Part shown: positions 10,338 through 21,203 of the stretch, piece after piece | How the letters are laid out: the number at the start of each line of letters is the position of its first letter | Position numbering within the stretch: the first letter of the stretch is position 1 | NCBI RefSeq assembly: GCF_000315625.1 | Contig: NW_005434655.1 | Span: 109,807-140,121, forward strand | DNA: 30,315 nucleotides | Source: Guillardia theta CCMP2712 | Taxonomy: Eukaryota; Cryptophyceae; Pyrenomonadales; Geminigeraceae | Direction: 5' to 3' | Made by a program: the position numbers and the translations under genes | Notes under the pieces: model-generated | What the model was told of the DNA's origin: nothing | The model's input: only the letters and a program-made list of their open reading frames with translations | The model's database searches: none

Positions 10338-12959
10338 ATGGCCACCGTGCTGTGGGACTTGCCTATGGATCAAACTGAGTTGGACGAAATGGCTCCTGCC
10401 GCTCCTGCCGCTCCTGCCGCTCCTGCCGCTCCTGCCGCTCCTGATCCTGTTGCTCCTGTTGCTCCTGTTGCTCCTGTTGCTCCTGTTGCTCCTGTTGCTC
10501 CTGTTGCTCCTACCCCTGCGAATCTTGCTAATGTATTGCAGTCCTCATCAACGCAAGCTGGCATACATACAGTGCTTGCGCAACGAGAAGATGGTCAGGT
10601 CATCGTGGACTACGTGGTCTACGGCGGGCAGCTCATGTCAGCTGGTGTGCGTGAAGGAGACGTTCTGCTGGCCATCGATGACAAGAGCGTTACTGGGCTC
10701 ACGCTAGACTCCGTCAAGATCCTCATCCGAGGGCAGGCAGGGCAAGACGTTCTCCTTGACCTGCTCCGCGAGGCTTCCAGGGGGGATCAGGAGCAGCAGT
10801 ACCGCGTGCAGGTTACGAGGACGCGGTCGCTGGCGGAAGACGCCTGGTTGGCGATCTTCCGAGAGTTTCTCACCTTCGTCGACACACCTGATGAGGAGGC
10901 CAAGTGTGTCCAGCTAGCACAACAGCTATCGGATCCAGCTTTCTCCCAGGCTGCTGCCCTGCGGGACGAGGCGTACAGCAAGGTGCTGGAGCTGAAGAAG
11001 CGAGGGATCCCCCGGATTCCGGAGGGGTATCGATCGGGGGAGGAGTGGGACGCTCTGTATCAGAAGTACTTCAACATGATGAGGGAGAAGGATCGCTACG
11101 AGAACAAGCTCGAGGTGGTTGTCAACGAGTATGAGGAGACGATCCGGTCCCTCCAGGCCCAGCTCGCTCGCAAGGAAGAGGAGAGGGCTCAGTTGGCGGA
11201 GGAGCTCCAGAGCTCCAGAAGGCTGGAGTGTGCCCCAGTGGTCGTCAGCTTTGCCCGCAGGCAAGACTATGAGGAGAGGAGCAAGGAGGAGCTTGCGAGT
11301 GAGATCAGCAGGGCAGTCGGTATCGCTCCTGATCGCGTGCGGGTCCATCACTTTGACCAGGACTCGCTTCAGCTTCACGTCAACTTCCTGCCTGACGGCA
11401 GCGACGAGACTCCGTCAAGGCTGTCGCAGAAGTTCCTGGCGAAGCTCAAGGAGGCAGACGTCTCATCCCTCCCCTCCTTCCGATCGACCATCGTCTCAGC
11501 CAGCAAGGAACCGCAAGAGGAGCTGCTGTCTTTAAGCGACCGCGTGGCTGCCCTGCAGGAGCAGACGGGGGAGCTGCACCTGAGCTTGGAGCGGCAGAAG
11601 GAGGAGACAAGCGTCCTCAACCAACTCTACCAGACGAGCCTGTCGGAGAACGAGAGGAGGACCTTTTACTTCGAGGGAGAGATCAGTCGGCTCAAGGAGG
11701 AGCTCGACGCGGCGACGTTCTCCAAGATCCGTCAGGTCGACGAGCTGCAGAGGTCAAGGGCAGAGGTGGAGCAGCTGCTCCTGAGGCAGCTTGCGGAGGT
11801 GCAGGCGCAGCTGAGGAGGGAGAAGGAGGCAAACCGGCTGCTGTTCCTCGAGAACGAGCGCACCTCGCACGGCATCGAGAGGCTCCACGACGCCATCAAA
11901 CAGGTGGACCTGCAGCTGCAGGTGGCGAATGACAAGCTGGTGGTCGACAAGAAAGATTTCAACGAGCTGAGGAGGAGACGCGTCCTCGAGATCTCCGAGC
12001 TGGAAAATCAGCTGGTGGAGGCCAACAGAACGATCGAGCTGCAGAACCAGGACCTGATTAAGATGAAGCTGCTGCAAGGTCAGCTGGAGGGCTTGCGAGA
12101 CGAGCTAGTGCGGGAGCAGACCAAGACGGTGCAAGTGCAGGAGATCTGCAAACTGCAGTACGACAAGCGCGTGCAGGAGAGGGAGGAGCAGTTTTTGCGA
12201 GAGAAGAAGAGCCTGGAGGACAGGATGTCCATCTACGAGACGGAGAACGCGAAGCTGCACAAGGAGGCGCAGGACGGCATGAGGAGCGCAAACTCGGCGA
12301 AGAAGCAAGTGAGCTACCAGGAGGAGTACATCCGAAGTGTGGCCATCCAACAGAACCAACTGCAGGAAAAGAACAGGTGGGTTGCTGCTGGCCTGCTGTT
12401 GGACCTTTGCTGAGGCTTCTTCCCCTGCAGGATCCTCCTCCTGGAGCTAACGACGCTGGTAATCCCCCTCCCCCTCCCTCCACCCCTCCCCACACTCTTG
12501 CTGTGGTGGTTTTCCTGTCCTCTCACGCTGACAATGGTCTGCAGCGGGAGATGCTGAGACGGTCAGGCAAGCTTGAGACCAACGTCCTTGCCCAGCAGAG
12601 CCCGGAAACTCCATCATACAAGGTGAGAGGGAAGGACAGACAGAGGAGGACACGGAGGGAGGGGGGGAGGGAGGGAGGGAGGAACAGTAAGGGTGGGATG
12701 GTAAGGGAGAGGCAGGGAGTGCAAGGGAGGAACGGAGATAGAAGGATCGAACTGTTTGACTCTCTGCAAGCGCGAGGAGATGGAAAGGAACTCGATGCGG
12801 ATCCTCGAGTTGGAGGACCAGCTGAACATCAAGGAGATGGAGAGGAAGGCAGTAACAGCAGAGGTCCAGGAACTCCGAAGGTCCTCCCTGGGGGAAAACA
12901 TCTTCGACCCCATCCTCAACCTCTTCAAGCAGACACAGGAAGTCGTTTACACCACATGA
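10338..12959 (+). CDS. PDZ domain plus long coiled-coil protein
   Basis: Exons 10338-12376, 12431-12458, 12545-12622 and 12771-12959 give a 777-residue protein; introns are 54, 86 and 148 nt. The start is ATG 10338 (MATVLWDLPM). The first in-frame codon stretch upstream lacks ATG, and a CGCAG just before the start could be a 5'UTR acceptor. Residues about 18-60 are a run of Ala-Ala-Pro then Val-Ala-Pro repeats. Residues about 74-146 are a PDZ domain: REGDVLLAIDDKSVTGLTLD is the classic beta-alpha stretch, with an unusual carboxylate-binding loop. From about 245 to the end the protein is heptad-rich coiled coil (Glu/Leu/Gln/Lys). It is probably a scaffold or cytoskeleton/cilium-associated protein binding partners through the PDZ groove, which is inference. 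The stop codon lies 7 bp from that of the convergent CLASP gene. The 28-nt second exon is very small but restores phase exactly. Confidence 0.85.
10391..10512 (+). repeat. 9-bp coding tandem repeat (AAP)n then (VAP)n
   Basis: GCTCCTGCC-type units repeat about five times and then switch to GTTGCTCCT-type units repeated about seven times, interrupted by GATCCT. Unit length is a multiple of three, so length changes keep the frame of the PDZ gene. It makes a stiff Pro/Ala/Val-rich N-terminal linker. Confidence 0.9.
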
Positions 12960-12966
12960 ATATCTC

Positions 12967-15900
12967 TCAGCACAGCGCTGCTGCCCCTCCTCCTCCTCCT
13001 CCTCCTCTCGCCTTGTCGATGTAGATCCTCACCAGCTTCAGTTGAGCTGCTGTCAGCAACCCGTCCAGCTCCACGAGCATCTCCTGGCCCAGCTGACGAT
13101 GAAGTTCAACCAGACACATGACAACCGACTGCCATCAAGTCATTCGCAACCTCCTCCTCCTCGCCCTCCAACCCCCCCCCCATCTCGCCCTCCTCGAACT
13201 TCGCCTCTGCACTCCGCGTCTTCTTCTCCATTCTCTGCCTTTAGCTCACTTCAACCTCTTCTTACCTTGCGGACGTCAGCGGAGCTGTGGTTGAGGGCGG
13301 ACGAGAGCAGGGGCAGGAGCAGAGGGACATGCGGCTCAAGCAAGGAGCGAGGGGTGCGACCTGCCTGCTTCTCCAGCAGCCTGATGACTACGGGGATGGT
13401 GGAGCCGGTCCCTTCCTCTCCCCGCGCGTTCCCCTCTTCCAGCGCCTGCGCCAGCATCCCCATGCTCCTCTGCGGATTGCAGCGCGTCATCATCCTTGCC
13501 GTCACTTCCTCCGCCTGTGCAGCGACGCTCCTCTTGCTCCTCGGAACCGATTCGAGCAGCTCCCTCAGCACCACCTGAGCCAGCGGGTCAACGTCCTCCT
13601 CCTCCTGCAGCGAGGCGTCCAGGAGCTTCAGACTCGCCATCTGAACTTCTGCCATGCCTGCCTGCGCTGCTCCTTTGAGGAGGAGGAGGATCAGCTGAAC
13701 AAGGCTTCCTCCTCCTCGCTCCCTGCTGGCTTCGCTGAAGGCTGCCAGCCTCCTCAGGTGTTCCAGCGAGGCCTCACAGTCCTGCCTGCTCAAGCTCGAG
13801 TTCAGCTGGGAGAGGATGGATGTCAGCAGCTCCCTGCTGCTCATGCTCTTCTCCTCCTCCCGCCATGGCGAACCCCTCACCCGCGGCTGCCGGTTTGCTT
13901 CCTGGTTCTCTATCCCCCTGTCATCCCACGAGTCCGCCCTCCCCTTCTCTCCTCCTTCCTCTTCATGCTGGCGCTTGCGCGGTGTCCTCTCCACCGGCCG
14001 CACGGTCTGACTCTCGCTCGCATGCTTGCTGCTCATCTCCATCGCTTCCTCCTCCTCCTCCTCGTAGTTGCAAGGCTGGTAACTCTTACTCTCCTCCTGT
14101 TCCTCGTCGTCCTCCTGAGCTGCTGCAGCATGCGAGTGGATCTCCCAGCCTTCCTCTCCTCTTACCTCCTTGTTCTGAGGAGAGCAGCACGAGGAGATGG
14201 CGTGGGCTGAGACAGCAGCTACTTCGGGAGAGAGCTTCTTGGTCCTCGCGTACGCGGCAGCCTCCCGGTCCAGGGAGGGGAGGGAGGGGAGGAGAGACTT
14301 CTTGATCGCCGCCTGCTGCTCCCCCGGCAGCTTCATCAGCGCCTCGTAGAAGGGGAGGGGGGCGAGGACGTAGAGCTGCACGAGGGCCTGCACGCTGCTC
14401 CTCCTGAGCTCGAGGACCTTGTCGATGGAGAGAGGGAGGAGCTTTAGGAAGAGGTTGCGAGCCTGGGAGGGGCAGGAGGCGATGAAGGGAGCGAAAACGG
14501 AGTAGGAGGAGATCAGATGCTGCAAGCATGCTGACTTCACCGGCGCCTGCGCAGCATCCAGAGCCTTCACCATCCCCATCAGGGTCACCTGAGACCCGCA
14601 GGACTCGTGAAGGCGGCGGAGGAGGAGGACGCTCGCAGACCGGACCTCCTCCTTCTTGTCACAGAGCCGCTGCATCAGCCGAGGGAGGACGAGGTCCAGG
14701 CACGGAGCGAGTGTCGCCGGCATGTGAGCAGCGAAGGCGTCAAGGAGCACCAGGGCCGCCTGCTGCACCTTGTGATGCGCGTCCCCGAGCCGCTCTGAGA
14801 TCAGGTCTGCGATCCTGTTGGCCGCGGAGGAGAGGGCCCGGGAGCTGGGGCTCGCCACTATCGCTCCTGCGAGCTTCAGGAGCGAGCCCTCCCGCAGCGA
14901 CCACAGGGAGTTGGACGCCTCCACCAGGCAACCGTTGAGCTCTTCCTCCGACAGAGCTCGGGGGATCACAGCATGCAGCACCTGGTTCCCCTCCTCCTTC
15001 CTCCCTCCTCCCTGCCCAGCGCTCCTCCAGGTCTTGTCCCTCCCATCCTCCATCCAGGCTCGCGCACTCTCGCTCTTCATCTGATCGTGGGAGCTCGGGT
15101 TGGCTGCTAGGACGTCAAGTGGAACTCTCCTGCACGTGGTCTTGATGCTCGCGCCAGCTCCTGCTCCTGCTCCTGCTCCTGCTCTTGCTCCTGCTCCTGC
15201 TCCTGATCTTCCTGTGCTGTCGAGCCCTGCTCCAACTCTCCGAGGACCTTGAGTCATGTGTGTCCTCTCATTCGCGACGGGAGGCTCTTTCCTCTGCGCA
15301 GCCGCCATCGTCGTGCTCGGCCTTGTTGGCTCCTCGTGAGCAGCAGGACGAGCTGCCTCCTGCACGGCGGTGCGAACGCGCACAGCTCCAGCAGTGGCAG
15401 GACGGGAGCCTGAGCGAGGCTTCGCCACAGGAGACGAGCAGGCGGCTTCCTCCAGAATCTTCTTCTGCATGGAGACATCGAGATTCCTCATCATCCTCCC
15501 CCCCCGGTCCTTGAAGCGCTCGCAGACCTCTGCTACACACCGACTGTGCAAGGGAGTAGTAGTAGCAGCAGCAGCAGCAGTAGCAGTAGAAGTAGTAGAA
15601 GGAAGAGGAGGAGGAGGAGGAGGAGACGTCAGCAGCTCATTGTAGGACAAAGAGAGGGTCTCACCGTGCTTCCAACCTCACATCGCCCTGTGCGTCAGAG
15701 AGGGAGGAGACGAGCACGTCCTCCAACTGATCGAACTGCTTCTCCATGTCTGCTCCATGGTAAGATCCTCCTCTCCTCCTCCTCTCTTCCTCCTCCTCTT
15801 CCCTCCCCATCCTCCTCCTCTCTTCCTCCTCCTCTTCCCTCCCCATCCTCCCACTTCTCATAAGGCTGCTCACCGCTCCAGGCCCACTTCTGGAGTATTA

Positions 15901-16847
15901 TCAGGATGCAGCTGAGGCTCTTTGCCTTGACGCCTGTTGAGCTGGAGTTCAGCCGAGCAAGGAGCAGAGACAAGGAGAGACCTGCCGCCTTGGACTTCAT
16001 GCCTTCAAGGAGCTTTGGGATCAGCCTGCCGCTGTGCGTGTGCGTGAAGATGGATTGCAGGCAGGAAAAGGCGGCCTCCGAGATGACCTTTGCAGCAATC
16101 AAGGATCAAGGGGGACGGAGGAGTTGGGGGGGGGGGAGGAGGAACCTGGATCGTGACGGGGATTTGCTTCAGACAGGAGGTGATCATGATCTCAGCTACA
16201 GGAGCGAAGCTTTGCTGCATGCTCTGGGCGTGCCCCGAGCCTCAGAAACGAGGGGGAGGAGGCATATAGTTCACCTCAGCGAGCAGGGTGACAGTCTTGC
16301 ATGCTTCCTTCACCAGCACGGACCTCAAGTCTGCAATGCAGTCCGCCAGGACTTGACGGGCGTTGTGGACCTGTCGACAGCAGCAGGCATTAGGAGGCAG
16401 GAAGTCAATAGCCCTCCAACGCGGACCAGAGAAGCGAAGGTGGGAAAGTCAGTAGCCCCTCCTTTGACGAGAGCCTGGCAAGAACGTAAGAGGAGGAAAG
16501 GAGAAGACGACCACTGCTCGAGGACAAGCATGCGCTTGCAGGGAGGAGAGAGAGGAGAGGGAGAGAGAGGAGGAACTAGAGGAGCATTGGGAGGAGGAAG
16601 AGCAGGCTCACCCTGATCAACCGGAGAGCATCACATCTTTTGTTCCAGTTGTCGTGGCTCTTGTTGAGCAGGTCTTGGAGGATGCTCTCAAAGTGTCGCG
16701 CCAGGTCCTTCTCAGAGTAGACCTGCTCGCACACCACTCACTCCTCCTCAGTTTCCTCCCCTCCCTTACCACTCTTGGTTCTGGACTCTCTGCAGACATC
16801 TCCTGGGATCGCAACACGGTCACGATATGACCGAATTCCTGTGACAT
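12967..16847 (-). CDS. CLASP-family TOG-repeat microtubule-associated protein
   Basis: Nine exons: 16770-16847, 16612-16722, 16427-16474, 16275-16370, 16146-16223, 15874-16087, 15665-15749, 13266-15543 and 12967-13128. Joined, they are exactly in frame and give about 1,049 residues from ATG 16847 (MSQEFGHIV). The N-terminal TOG domain (residues about 25-260) shows CLASP hallmarks: DNWNKRCDALRLIR, then DLRSVLVKEACKT, VISEAAF and THTHSGRLIP. A flexible linker follows with a Gly-Ala repeat (about 349-370, encoded near 15146-15206). A second HEAT/TOG unit lies at about 430-640 and an acidic linker at about 680-790. The last TOG (about 800-1040) carries VVMCLVELHRQLG and LKLVRIYIDK. A Gly-rich tail ends at TGA 12967-12969. 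Known CLASPs bind tubulin and microtubule plus ends and promote rescue. Introns are 47-137 nt. The 3' end is almost contiguous with the PDZ gene on the other strand. Confidence 0.9.
15757..15850. repeat. CTCCTC-rich repeat within a CLASP intron
   Basis: Two near-identical copies of about 36 nt (CTCCTCCTCTCTTCC with TCTTCCCTCCCCATC) in tandem, inside the 124-nt intron 15750-15873. On the coding strand the intron is purine-rich, which is unusual for a spliceosomal intron and may weaken the 3' splice site tract. Confidence 0.7.
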
Positions 16848-17394
16848 CAACCATAGTCATGTAAGCCATTAATCTATAGGCGCTATGAACGATGAGAGGG
16901 ACGGTGGTGCATCTTAAGGAATGAAATTTTTTTGAAGTGTGAGATCCATATGATCGAAGGAGCTTTGGCTAAAGGGTCGATAGTCAGTCATGTCATTCTT
17001 TCCCCCAAGAAATCAGCAATCAATTCGAGGGAGTTGAGAAAATGATGCGATGCACTGTCAAAAAAAAGTTCGTTTGAAATTGAATTGCCGGCAAGCAGAT
17101 TATTGAAACATGCACAGACAGTGACAAAGATGGAACATTGGGGGCGACCATGAAAGGGCTGGCACGCTTAAACTCTGACAAAGAAAAGGGTCGGGCGATG
17201 CAGTCATAAATAGCGTAAGAAGCAAGAACAGGAACAGAAGTAGGTGCATTCGCAGGGGGATACGGTGAAGCAGAAGAATCAGGTAGTAGCAGCAGCAGCA
17301 GCAGGGGAAGCAAAAGGAGCAGGAGGAGAAGCAGAAGGAGTAGGAGGAGAAGCAGTAGGATTTCCAGGAGAAGCAGAAGGAGCAAGAACAGGAT

Positions 17395-17440
<46 letters not shown>

Positions 17441-18510
17441 AGCTCCAGAAGAAGTAGGAGAAGCAGAAGGAGAAGCAGGAGCAGGAGAAGCAGGAGAATC
17501 AGGAGGAGACAAATCAACAGCAGCAGCAGCAAGAGCAGAAGGAGCGGCAGCAGCAGCAGAAGCATGAACGGCGCTGGAGTGAAACGTGTGGGTCCCGTTA
17601 GCAAGCATATCGGGGAATTCGAAATGGTCGTTATAAACCCGTTACCATCAAAACAATGGGCAGCCAGTGAATCCGGTCGGAGGGCGCCTCCCGGCCCGGC
17701 GGGCGACCCGGGGGCCGGCTGTCGAGTCACACGCCGTACTGAGGGCAGTGACTCTCGTCGGGGGACATCCGCCATGGCGGCATGATGCGAGCCTGAGTCC
17801 GAGCGTAAGAGGTTGCATACGCTGGCAAGATGTATAAAATGCCAGCTAGAATCGATAACGTGCACCAAACGTAGACGTACCGTACGTATGGCGCATGAGT
17901 ACGATGAAAGCATGAGGCTAGGTACGAGTTCAGTACACATGTTGACTCATTGAGGTACTACGAGCACCAACTAGACCTCGACATGTAAGCAGCCTAGCTT
18001 GGCATTTAAGCCGCGGTGTTAGGGATTGACAATCCTGATGATGTACTCTCAATCTATGAACTTGAACCAACTTGATAACTGATCAATAACTTGCGTTAAA
18101 AAGCAAACAGGAACCTCAACACAACCGCGCTCTCTGAACGTGTAGGAAGCTTTTGGATAGATTCATTATAACCGATGGATAGGTTAAGCTACGGTTAACT
18201 GAATTAGACGATAACCACTTAGGTAACTCCTATCACGCGGCAAGCAGGTTGCAGGAGGCGCTGACGTGTGCATCCTTACTGCTGTACATTACCAATCTAG
18301 GTTCATTGCGAATCTGTTCACTCCTAAGTGCACTATCGCTCAGTTGTTGGATTATCTCCGCATCCGTTCCAAATGAACGCAAATGAATATCTAGATGGAG
18401 GAAAAAAGGCACCGTGAGCTATCCTATCGATGACCTTTCCTGTCCCTGGTCTGAGTCGACAGCAACCTCCTGACTCAGATCCCATCACGCTTGCTGCTGC
18501 ATCTCCAGCC
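16848..18510. other. Intergenic region with triplet/hexanucleotide repeats
   Basis: No supported gene. A purine-rich block at 17281-17570 is made of AGCAGG/AGCAGA/GGAGCA units, including a pure GAGCAG run at about 17397-17440. It opens all frames: Arg/Ser-rich on +, Ala/Pro/Ser-rich or poly-Leu on -. The minus-strand Ala/Pro/Ser frame (17279-17608) could be a Pro-rich surface protein but has no domain. The region 17620-17720 is GC-rich with CCCGGCCCGGCGG. 17800-18480 is unique-looking and featureless. Confidence 0.5.
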
Positions 18511-19101
18511 TCATAGCGATCCCACGCCTACTGTCACGTCCCCCATACTATCGACCATTGGGTCCTCAAGCGTCTTCTCCAGCAGCGCCTCTACCTGCTC
18601 CGCCCTCAGGATCTTGCTGATCGCCGCCCGGCTCTTCCCGTACATCTTGGCGATGTGGCTCTGGCTCACCCGCGTCGCGCGGTCTCGCGAGGACCCGTAG
18701 AAGAGCGACACGATGTGGATCTTGTCCTCGGTCGAGAGCCTCTTCTTGTTCATGCAGGAGGAGCTGTGCTTCAGCTTGCGCTCGTCGGTCCAGGGCCGGC
18801 GGGTCGCGGGAAAGAGGGCCCGAGGAGAGACACAGGGGTCGTGTGATGATGTTTTTGACCATGCTGATATTGGTGGGGGTGATGGTCGTGGTTGGGATGA
18901 TGATGCTTCTGATGATGATGATATCGGCATTGGTTGTGCAAGTGATGATGATGATGTTGACGAACACGAACACGACGACGATGACAGTGACGACGTTGAC
19001 GACGATGATGAGGAGAAGGCGGAGGAGATAGGGAGGGAGCAAATGAAGCAGTCATCGTCACAGCAAGGGGAGCAAGGGGCAGGAGGACTGCTGCGCACCA
19101 T
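18511..19101 (-). CDS. HTH cassette copy A (CENP-B/Psq-like DNA-binding protein)
   Basis: 196 codons from ATG 19101 (MVRSSPPAPC). A Cys cluster PCSPCCDDDCFICS lies at residues 9-22. A long Ser-rich middle (about 27-80) is encoded by GAT/GAC-type triplets. The conserved core follows (residues 101-179): RRPWTDERKLKHSSSCMNKK, then LSTEDKIHIVSLFYG, QSHIAKMYGKSRAAISKILR and EALLEKTLE. The core reads as a helix-turn-helix of the CENP-B N-terminal/Psq kind, with a first helix, a second around IAKMYG and a recognition helix SRAAISKIL. Function is probably DNA binding. No transposase catalytic domain follows. Compared with copies B-D it lies on the opposite strand, has a different Ser-rich centre, and diverges right after LEKTLE, ending PMVDSMGDVTVGVGSL. 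It could be the parental gene or an old insertion. The frame is intact. Confidence 0.65.
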   Translation of the reverse strand: MVRSSPPAPCSPCCDDDCFICSLPISSAFSSSSSSTSSLSSSSCSCSSTSSSSLAQPMPISSSSEASSSQPRPSPPPISAWSKTSSHDPCVSPRALFPATRRPWTDERKLKHSSSCMNKKRLSTEDKIHIVSLFYGSSRDRATRVSQSHIAKMYGKSRAAISKILRAEQVEALLEKTLEDPMVDSMGDVTVGVGSL

Positions 19102-19528
19102 GATGGGCAGCGGTGGCAGGGAACAATAATAAAACGAGTTTCTGATACGGAAAGAGTGCTGGTACTAGTCATTCTGATTTTTTAACTTACCTTTGAGTAA
19201 AGTTAAGTGACGGTTTACTTGAAGATCTGCAAAAAAGGTTATAAAAGTTTACATCGGGTCCTCTATATGTTTATAAGTGAACTCCCCTTCAGGAAAACAG
19301 TTGTCACGTCAATCGACGGCGAGTGATGACTAAAACCGCCAGTACAACTTCGGAAAAAGAAAAGAACAAGATATTGAATGGTGCGTTCCCCACAATGGCC
19401 CCTGCAACTCCGGATGACCCCCTTCCCTCCCACCCCCACCAATGACTGACGTAGTACCCCACGTGCTCTGCATCGGGCATTGCTCCCATGACTACTTTTT
19501 TTTTTCCTCGGAGCGTCCTGTATCGAAC
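19102..19528. other. Spacer between HTH copies A and B
   Basis: The 5' flanks of divergent copies A and B. A variant of the dispersed repeat (ACTGATTTTTAACTTAAC type, then CTTTGAGTAAA) lies at about 19172-19202. No coding evidence was seen otherwise, although several weak frames exist. Confidence 0.5.
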
Positions 19529-20405
19529 GAAAAGACTCTTGTTCGCTCTCTACCACTCGGCGAGCAAAACCGCAACGTTCCAGCCCGTATACTTCCAAAG
19601 AAAAAACAGAAAAACAAAAACAATTGATGGTCAAAATAGCCTCGCCTGATCCCCTACGATACTCGTCACTGTCTCCTCACCGCCTCCCACGCGCCGACAG
19701 ATTCCGCTCATGCAGCTGCCTCCTCCTATTTCTTCTCCTATGGCTCTCCTGTTCCCTGTTCCCTCGTCTCCTCCTCCTCCTCCCCCTCCTTGCTCCTCCT
19801 GCTGTGATGGCGACTGCCTCATATGCTCCCTCCCTCCCTCCCACTGCCTCCTTACAACCGACATTCCCTATGACTCCTGCGCTGACCTCTGGTCGGAGCG
19901 CGCTCCGTCGCCCCCCTCAGCCGGCCCCTGTGTCTCTCCTTCGCCCCCCGTCCTCACGACCCGCCGGCCCTGGACCGACGAGCGCAAGCTGAAGCACAGC
20001 TCCTCCTGCATGAACAAGAAAAGGCTCTCGACCGAGGACAAGATCCACATCGTGTCGCTCTTCTACGGGTCCTCGCGAGACCGCGCGACGCGGGTGAGCC
20101 AGAGCCACATCGCCAAGATGTACGGGAAGAGCCGGGCGGCGATCAGCAAGATCTTGAGGGCGGAGCAGGTAGAGGCGCTGCTGGAGAAGACGCTGGAGGG
20201 CGAGACTGGAGACGATGAGTGAGGGCGGGAAGTGAAAGGTCAATTGTGGGAGGAAGGAGGAAGAGAGCCTGGGAACAGCAGGAGGGAGGAGGCATCAGGG
20301 AACAGGAGGAGAGGAGAGGATGGTTTAACTCGTATACACGTGAATGAAGGAGGAATGAACAAGGGAAGTCGTATTGCGATGATCTTCAAGAGCAGGAGAA
20401 GAGAA
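19529..20405 (+). repeat. Repeat unit B (HTH cassette with conserved flanks)
   Basis: From GAAAAGACTCTTGTTCGC at 19529 to about 20405 this segment matches 25143-26205 closely, in direct orientation. The match includes about 180 bp upstream of the ORF and a downstream block with ACTCGTATACACGTGAATG. The right copy carries extra sequence between its ORF and that block. I found no convincing terminal inverted repeats or target duplications. A small hairpin (TTGTTCGCT against GGCGAGCAA) lies at the left end. Confidence 0.75.
19710..20222 (+). CDS. HTH cassette copy B (CENP-B/Psq-like DNA-binding protein)
   Basis: 170 codons from ATG 19710 (MQLPPPISSP). A second in-frame ATG at residue 11 (MALL) is shared with copy C and may be the real start. 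Pro-rich stretch (21-27), Cys cluster PCSSCCDGDCLICS (27-40), then TTDIPYDSCADLWSE. The core at residues 85-163 is identical in protein sequence to the other copies, and the tail GETGDDE is shared with C and D. Only a few silent differences separate the cores, for example AAA against AAG in the MNKK motif. An upstream ATG at 19627 opens a different frame of about 122 codons that overlaps the first half, so translation of this frame would need leaky scanning, splicing or another transcription start. The role is inferred to be DNA binding. Confidence 0.65.
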   Translation: MQLPPPISSPMALLFPVPSSPPPPPPPCSSCCDGDCLICSLPPSHCLLTTDIPYDSCADLWSERAPSPPSAGPCVSPSPPVLTTRRPWTDERKLKHSSSCMNKKRLSTEDKIHIVSLFYGSSRDRATRVSQSHIAKMYGKSRAAISKILRAEQVEALLEKTLEGETGDDE

Positions 20406-21203
20406 ATCCGTTGTGCGAGACAGAATCGTTGATAATGCGTCTATGCTGCTGATCTTAGGGGGAGATCAGGGGGATCTGATGTTGTAACCGTATGACGTTA
20501 CGTTGGTAACTGCATCAGGATTGAGGAGGGTCCTTGCTGCCTTGTTGATCACTTGATGGTTATAACAGAAGGCTGTGATAGATTCTTCTGCCCAATCTTG
20601 CTCCACAAGGCTTGAGCTTTGAAACTTTGTTAGAGCTCGCATGATAAGGAGCGGAGTGGAACGACTGTTAGATTATCGATTGCGCTTCACTTATGAGATC
20701 AGTAAAAGGATCATAGCAGATAAACATTCGGGGATCGAAGGTGGAATGCTGATCTGTATGTACTTCACATAAACCAATACGCCCCAACATCATACTTGGT
20801 TGGGAAGGAGGACGCCGGAAGGCTGATGTGACACGTGCGGTATCCATACAAGTTCCGTTACGCAGACGTCCGGATCCTGAGCCTCGGGGGCCAGAACAAG
20901 TTATTATTATTATAATCTCTCAAACTATCCCGTTGTCCTTTATCCCCCTCATTGCAATAAGTTTGTTTGAAAGCATTGTGAATGTATGAGATCCATTTAC
21001 AGATAATTTCAATATTTATGCAGATATTACAGCAAAATCCACGAAATCCTCCTGTGGGTGTGGATCGTTGCGGTTGAGATAATGAACTTGGGTTTACTTC
21101 GGAGATCTTTACAGCCAGCACGCGCGCTAAAAGGCAACAGCCACAACCTCTCATCCAATGGGAAAAATGAATTTTCTTCACCATCCTTCGTGAGCCTTCC
21201 CAC
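20406..21203. other. Spacer between HTH copies B and C
   Basis: About 800 bp with no supported gene, AT-richer than the cassettes. No repeat shared with the flanks of B or D was recognised. The sequence just before copy C (to about 21225) is unlike the region upstream of B and D, so the left boundary of the shared cassette in C lies near 21226. Confidence 0.5.

Noticed and set aside
17020-17940. Minus-strand poly-Leu frame and plus-strand Arg/Ser frame
   Set aside because: Both arise from the AGCAGG-type repeat block. The SR-like look on + is a repeat artefact and does not show an SR protein.
19917-20243. Minus-strand open frames antisense to the HTH cores
   Set aside because: Open in all copies because the core is GC-rich and nearly identical. 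The frame lacks any recognisable domain, whereas the sense frame encodes an HTH.
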